Positions 56,530 to 64,000 of a stretch of DNA of 64,000 nucleotides are shown here, in pieces; positions within the stretch are counted from its first letter, which is position 1, and every line of letters starts with the position of its first letter. The position numbers and the translations under genes were made by a program. The stretch is taken from NCBI GenBank assembly GCA_965240325.2, contig OZ251228.1, forward strand, positions 930,001 through 994,000, written 5' to 3'. The notes under the pieces were generated by a model. That model was given only the letters and a program-made list of their open reading frames with translations, did no database searches and was not told where the DNA came from. The DNA is from Rebecca billardiae RCC1528. Its lineage: Eukaryota; Haptophyta.

Positions 56530-59321
56530 ATGCCGCCCGAGTCCTGCGACGATCTGAGCCGCAAGCTGGCCGAGCTGAGCCCCCAACTCGCGCTGATGAT
56601 ACAAGCCATGGCTGACCTCCTCGTGGAGAGGCGACACCGCGCAGACGGCGCGGCCGCAGGCCAAAGCCCGGACGCGCGCAAGGCCTGCATCATGCTGCTG
56701 GCAGCGCTCACGGACCACAAGCGCCTCGTCGACTTGGCGACGGAACGTGCGCTCCAGGCGCATCCCAAGTGGCCGACCATCCTCTGCGACAAGCTGAACA
56801 GCTTGGCGTTCGCCCGCTGGTTGGCAGTCGAGTTGCTCTTCTCGAACGAGAACGGCATGGCGGCGCTCAAGAAGCTCGAGTCGTCAGACGATGCCGCGCT
56901 GGCCAAGCTGAAGAGCAGGCTCAAGAAATCGCGATCGAGGCGCAGGGCGAGCAGCACGAAGGACACCCCCAAGTGGGCGCAGGCCCTGGTCTGCCCGTTC
57001 TACGACGCGGCGGAGCAGGCGTGCGGGGAGCACGAGGCGATGCGCGACATGATCTCGCACGCAGAGACGAGCGGGCTGCGGCAGGTCCTCGAGCGCGGCG
57101 GGCTCGTGACGGTGGCGAGCCGCGACGGCGAGCAGATCCTGCTGCTCGACCCGGAGATCGTGCTCGTGCTCTCGGCGCTCATCGTCCCCCTGGAGCCGCT
57201 CCTGTACCGCAAACGCGGCGTGCTCGCGCAACCCGCGATGCCAACCACAACAAGGATGGCGCTGGTGCCAGTGTCGCCGCAAGCGCTGCACGGGAACGGC
57301 GGCGGCGGCGCGCTCGCGGCGCGGCCCATCGCGCTCGAGCGGCTTGCCGATCCCAGCTGCCTCGGGCTCCGCTTCGCGCGCGGCGCCCTCATCCGCTGCT
57401 CATCGTCGCCGAGCGCGCGCCCATCCTCGTGCCCGCCCGCGGCAGATGACGCGGCCGGGCCCGGCGCGGTCCCGCGGCAGGCGCCCATTGCTGCGCTTGC
57501 GAGCACCGTCGTGAACGCGGTGTATCTACTGAACGCTCGCGTGACAGCTCTTGAGGAGCGCGTGCAGGGCGCGGCCGACCCGGTGCGCTCATCGCCATCA
57601 TCACCGTCGATGGTTCCGACGGCCGTCCCGGCGCCGTCGAGCCCGTCGGCGGCGGGTGGCGCTGAGCCACCGCCGAGCGCGCCGTTTGGCGAGCAGATCG
57701 CGCAGCCGCCGGCAGCAGTGCCGTGCCTCGGCGGCGAGCGCGTCGACGACGAGAACGAGTGCCGCGTGCGCGCGCTGCTCGAGCGCGGTGACGATGGGGC
57801 TTTTTTCGACGAAGGCCTGATGCTCGGGCGGGACGGCTCCATCCCCAGCAGCCCGACGAGCTCGCTTGGCTCCATGGTGCCGCGGGCGGCGATTACGGAC
57901 ATTGACGCGTCGATCTCGCCGTCCGACGAGCAGTCGAGCTCGCAGACCGCCGAGCTGACGGCAGGGCAGCTGCGCAAGGCAGGCATGGGGTGCGCGCTGC
58001 TGAAAGTCGTGGCTTTCTGCCAGCCTCCGTCGCCATCGCAGCGGCAGGTGTGCGCATGCGGCCCCGCCGCGTCTGCTGCGTCTGCGATCGTGCGCGCCCG
58101 GTGCGCACGTCCGCGCATGCCGGATCTCGCTGCTCGCTGCTCACCACCACCGGCCGGTTGCGCCCCCGCCCCAAACGCCTTGCGCAGTTCGGCGGGCTGG
58201 CCGAGATGCCGCGCGTCTGCGAGTCCTACGCGATGGTCTGGGAGTATGTGGTCGAGAAGGTCGCGCCGAATTTCGGCGTCGGCGCGGCGCGCGATCTGTG
58301 CGTGCTGCTGGACAAGCTGATCCCGAACGTGTCCGCGCCGCTGGGCGTGCTGCCGGGCATGATCGGCGTCGACGATTTCACCGATTGGAAGCCGCTCGGC
58401 TCTGGGACCCAGGCCAACGTGTTCCAGGCCACGGACTCGCTCGGCGCGTTGGTCGCGCTCAAACAGATCCGCCTCCACCAGCTGGAGAAGCCGCATGTGG
58501 CCGAGATGCTCGTCTCGGAGATCTTGTCGTTGGCGATGCTCGACAGCCCACACATCGTCAAGTGTGCGTGCCACGCGCAACCCGCCCTCGGCGGCGCGGC
58601 GCGCCCAGCGTGGTAGACTACTGGCTGCGTTGTACGCGCGCGACTTGTGGACGAGCGTGCCAAAGTGCGGTGCGCGCATCCTCACCGGCGCGACCGCCTG
58701 CCCTTCATCACCGCGCGCTCGCGCGCGCGCGCAGTCAAGGGCCTCTTCTCCAATGCTACGGCCGTGTACATCGTCCTCGAGCTCGCCAACGGCGGCACGC
58801 TCGAAGACCGCCTGCGCAACACGGGCGGGTCTTTGCCGGAGATCGAGGCTGCCGGCTCCTTTTTGCAGCTCGCCAGCGGCGCCCTCGAGATGCACAAGCA
58901 TCACCTGCGGCACGGCGACCTCAATCTGGCCAACATCGTTGTCACGAAAGAGGGCAGGTGCAAACTCTGTGACTTGGGCCTCACGCGCGAGGTCCTCCCG
59001 GGCCAGTACGAGGTGAAGGTCTGGGGCACTTTCGAGTACATGGCGCCCGAGATGCGAACGCGGCCGGCCGCGTACAACCAGAGCGCGGACGTGTGGGCTC
59101 TCGGTATCATCCTCTTCCAGATGCTCGCCGGTAAGCACCCGTTCGAGCCGCCGCTGACGCCGGCCGAGCTCATCTTCCCGACTGACGAGCCGAACACGTT
59201 CCGCGACTCGACTCGGCACCTCGTGCAGATGATGCTCAACCCGAAGCCGTCAGAGCGGCCGAAGCTCCCCGAGGTCCACGCGCTCGCGAGCGAGTGGATG
59301 AAGGAGATCGACGACTCGTAG
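56530..59321 (+). CDS. Serine/threonine-type protein kinase with long N-terminal region, 3 exons
   Basis: Exons: 56,530-58,047, 58,188-58,563 and 58,735-59,321; GT-AG introns of 140 and 171 bp. The product is 826 residues. Residues 1-506 have no domain I recognise: helical, Lys/Arg-rich (RLKKSRSRRR), then Pro/Ser-rich linkers. The kinase domain spans about 570-815: glycine loop GSGTQANV (577-584), VALKQI with Lys598, Glu617 in helix C, catalytic loop HGDLNLANI (His691, Asp693), CDLG (Asp711) instead of DFG, and YMAPE (about 733-737). ADVWALGIILFQMLAGKHPF follows. Key catalytic residues are present, so it is probably active. HGD for HRD and DLG for DFG are unusual. An ATG at 56,302 in the same frame would add 76 low-complexity residues. 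The 58,048 donor is the least certain junction. Substrate and pathway unknown. Confidence 0.82.
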
Positions 59322-61165
<1,844 letters not shown>

Positions 61166-62894
61166 TCACACGGCGTGTGCAGCCGCCGCCTCCGCCTGCA
61201 CGGCTTCTAGAACGCCCACGTCCTCTGCGAGCGCGCGCATCAGCAGGCGGAACGTCGGCAGGTCGGTCGCGTCCGCGTGCTCGGCGGCGAGCATCCCGCA
61301 CAGCGCGTCGCGCTGCGCCGCGTCCACGTGTGCGCACAGCGCCAGCGCAATGCGCGCCAGCTCGAGGGGCGCGACGCCGCCGCCCGCGCCGGCGCGCCCG
61401 TTGTCCACGACAAGCGCGTGCAGCGCGCCGATGGCCTCGTCGCGCACGCCCGCGTGCGCCGGATCGACGAGCGCGCGGAGCAGCGCGTCCGCAACCACGG
61501 GCCGCGCAGTCACGCACTCTGGGTGGGCGCGCAGCCGACCGCGCGTCGCCTCGTCCGCGCGCACCAGCCGCTCCGCCGCCGAGCGAAATCGCGTGCGCCT
61601 CGCGCACGCCGTCTGCCGCCCACGCCTCGGCCGGCACCGCGCTCGCGACCGCGCGAACCAGGGCCGCGGCCGCGCCGCATCCGCTGCTGCTGCGTGCGCC
61701 GCGCCCAGCGCGCCGACGATGAGCTGGGCGGCCTCGGCCTCGGCGGCGACGTCGGCGCGCGAGGCCTCAGCCACGTGCGCGAGCGGCCTAGCCAGCGCGT
61801 TCCATGCGCGCGGCAGCAGCAGCAGCAGCAGCGGCGGCAGCAGCGGCAGCAGCGGCAGCAGCGGCAGCAGCGGCAGCGGCGGCAGCAGCAGCGGCGGCGG
61901 CAGCAGCAGCGGCAGCCCGGCGCGCGTGCACGCTCCGTCACGAGCTCGCGGCGGCGGCAGCGGCGGAGACAATGCTCGCGCCGCGCTCAGCGCCGCCGCG
62001 CGCACCAGCTCTGCGGCGAGCTGATGCCCTCGGGCCGGCGCGCGCGCCGAGCGCACCGAGCAGCTGGCACACCACCGGGCGCAGCGCCGCAAGCGCGAGC
62101 AGCTCGTGCCCGCCCTCCGCCGCACCGCGCGCACCGCGCGTCGCGCACAGCTCAGCGGCGCGCGCGCTTGCAGTCGCCACGGCCGCATCCGGCCACAGGG
62201 CGAGCACGCCGCCCACGAGCGCGTGCGTCTGTCTCGGCCTGGCCCGCGCCGGCCCGCGCCCCGCGCCGCCTGGTCGCGGGCGCGCGCAGCAGCTCGTTCG
62301 CCAAAGCGCGCGCCGCCACGCGCCTCCACTCGAGCACGCGCGTGCTCGCGCAGCGCGCTCGAGGACGCGCCGCAGCCGATCTTCAGCGCCCAGGCCGACG
62401 GCGCCGCAGAGCGCGGGCGTCCTCGTCCACGCGCGCGCGCGCACACGCGCCGCGCCGAGCGGCAGTGGCCAACGCGAGGTGGCCCGCGCGGTGGCGGCGG
62501 CGGTGCCAAGGGCGCGGTCGGGCGCCAGCCGCGGGAGTGATGAGGCGTGATGGCAGGGGACTCGCGCGAGGGGGGAGTCCAGCGCTCGGCAGCCACACTC
62601 GCGCCGTGCCAGGCCACGAGCGCGCGCGGGTCGGTGCGACGCCGCCGCCATCGCGCGCATCAGCCGCAGCGCCAGCTTGCTGTGCGCGCGCACGAGGTCG
62701 AGCTTGGCGTCGTCTGCGAGCACAGACGGCGAGGCGTGGGCGGGGTGGGCGGGCAAAGCCGTCTCGGTCGAGTGCGCCCGAGCGCACGCCACCACCCCGA
62801 GCGCACGCCACCACCCCGCACGGAACCGTCCAATCACCATCGTGTGCGCGTGCACGCGACACTGAGCCAGCGCAGCGCGACCGAGCTGAGACAC
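61166..62894 (-). pseudogene. Duplicated gene fragment, copy B (Ala/Leu-rich, unidentified)
   Basis: Carries the same minus-strand stretches as copy A (VLADDAKLDLVRAHSKLALR, ALVGGVLALWPDAA, PRAWNALARPLAHVAEASRA). It also has a unique end, about 61,590-61,166, reading ECVTARPVVADALLRALVDP, HAGVRDEAIGALHALVVDNG, LARIALALCAHVDAAQRDAL, PTFRLLMRALAEDV and a stop. That end looks like paired helices of a HEAT/ARM-type repeat, but I cannot name the protein. A deletion near 61,676 shifts the frame relative to copy A. It may be a real gene with unresolved introns or a broken duplicate. Confidence 0.42.
61811..61915 (+). repeat. CAG/CGG-rich trinucleotide tract, copy B
   Basis: Repeated GCAGCAGCGGC-type units; differs in number and order from the copy A tract at 51,098-51,190. 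Confidence 0.85.
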
Positions 62895-63043
62895 GGGCAG
62901 CAGCGAGGGCGATACGTGTCAGGCCCACCGCGAGCGCGCGGCCGAGCCGAGCCCCAAGCCGCGACCGCACGAACCAGCAGCCGCGACCGCAAGCACGCGT
63001 GCGATCGCGCAGCCGAGCGTGCGGCCGGACACGCGATTCGCTG

Positions 63044-63313
63044 TGTGCGTCTCTTATTCTTAGTCAACTGTACGATCTCGCCTGCCTGAGCTGTGTGCGT
63101 CTCTTATTATTCTTAGTAAACTGTAGTACTACTGCACTGTTGTAACATCTAGATACAGGTAGGATACGATACACGAGTATTGACTCGCCCATGAACAATC
63201 ACTCGAGTGGCGGGTACCGTACAGTAGGTGCAGTTTACTCATCAGAATCAGAGACGCACATGTACAGTTTACTAAAGAATAAGAGACGCACACAGCTCAG
63301 GCAGGCGAGATCG
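63044..63313. repeat. Both-orientation cluster of GAGACGCACAC modules
   Basis: Two reverse-oriented modules (GTGTGCGTCTCTTATTCTTA at about 63,044 and GTGTGCGTCTCTTATTATTC at about 63,093, the latter ending AGTAAACTGT) face forward modules beginning about 63,231 and 63,264. About 105 bp of unique sequence lies between, so the cluster is an inverted pair around a short centre. Confidence 0.8.
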
Positions 63314-64000
63314 ACGCCCGCCAACTGTCACCGCCCATGAAGCCGTCGTCGCCGATGGCTGCGCCGCCGGAAAATTCGTTCAGCCGTCCGCCTGCGAGGC
63401 CTGGATGAGGGCTGCGGCCGCCTCGCGGCGGCGCGCCAGCGCCCGTCGTCCTCGCCCCACCGTCGTCCACAAAAAAAACCGACAAAACGTCGTCGTCCGA
63501 ACTCGCCGACTGGGCGCCGATGCAACAGCGCGCCGACAGGATGTGAGTAGTAGTATGGAATGTGGAGCCCCACTGTCGGTTGGGGAAGGCGTGTATCAAG
63601 CGGCATGACTGGGGTAGCTTATCACACAGAAGGCCTGGCCCTCACCGGGTCAGGTGATATGGATATGTGCCCCAGTATGGCGCGTCGGCCTCAAAGTCAA
63701 AGCCGGCGGCAGGGTTCTGACACTTCTGAGTTCTGTTGCCCGGAGGGTTCGCTGGCTCACCAGCTGCGAGGGCCGGGGCGTCCGGCTGTTTGCGCTTGCG
63801 GGCTGGGGCCGGCACTGGTGCCACCCCACCGCGTGTGTTGGCAATCAGGAGGCCCACGTCGTCCTAGATAAAGTACCTGATGTGTCCGTTCAATCATAGA
63901 ATGAGTCCTCCCCGTAATGGGCAGGCTGACAATGTTGATGATGTCTTCACAGTCAAGCCCAACGGCAATGCATGATGACACACGACGACACTGTACGACA

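Larger units (their letters stand above)
61592..64000. repeat. Segmental duplication, copy B (runs off the window)
   Basis: Aligns with 50,837-52,917 and then 55,724-56,150 with no copia insertion. The continuity across GGTTGGGGAAGGCGTGTATC at about 63,578-63,597 shows the unoccupied site. The copy is still matching at base 64,000. Confidence 0.9.

Overview
This window is nuclear DNA from a GC-rich eukaryote, most likely a unicellular alga of the haptophyte or pelagophyte type. The evidence is the set of eukaryote-only genes (tRNA exportin, DCN1, MINDY-type deubiquitinase, cyclin B), short GT-AG introns of about 85-240 bp with GTGCG-type donors and CGCGCAG acceptors, and very GC-rich coding sequence. 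The lineage is an inference; no marker gene here fixes it.

Layout. (1) Bases 1-30,780 are one tandem satellite of about 137 monomers of 224/225 bp with several levels of higher-order structure. It ends in a 32-bp perfect palindrome and about 430 bp of inverted, damaged monomers, up to 31,265. (2) 31,267-32,924 holds a dispersed repeat and a broken open reading frame with a possible nuclease-like motif, probably from a mobile element. (3) 33,491-36,605 carries a divergent pair: DCN1-like (minus) and a type II membrane protein with a GH130-like beta-propeller (plus). (4) 36,606-40,833 is gene-poor and repeat-rich: a large imperfect inverted repeat, hairpins and a split Ty1/copia remnant. (5) 40,834-49,792 is the gene-dense core: MINDY4-like (minus) diverging from exportin-T (plus), then bL27m (minus) diverging from cyclin B (plus). 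(6) 50,837-56,150 and 61,592-64,000 are two copies of one segmental duplication. The first is interrupted by a young, internally deleted copia element (52,918-55,723) with identical 386-bp LTRs and a 5-bp target duplication. The second copy preserves the empty site. (7) Between the copies is a protein kinase gene (56,530-59,321), then gene-free sequence with a long TATC microsatellite.

The genes do not form a pathway. DCN1 (neddylation), MINDY4 (K48 deubiquitination) and cyclin B (a target of ubiquitin-mediated destruction) touch the ubiquitin system, but nothing shows that this is more than chance. What stands out is the repeat biology: a large hierarchical satellite whose consensus lacks stop codons in all three forward frames, short hairpin-like insertions, and a shared short module (ACAGTTTACT plus AAGAATAAGAGACGCACAC) that recurs at the array edge and through the duplications.
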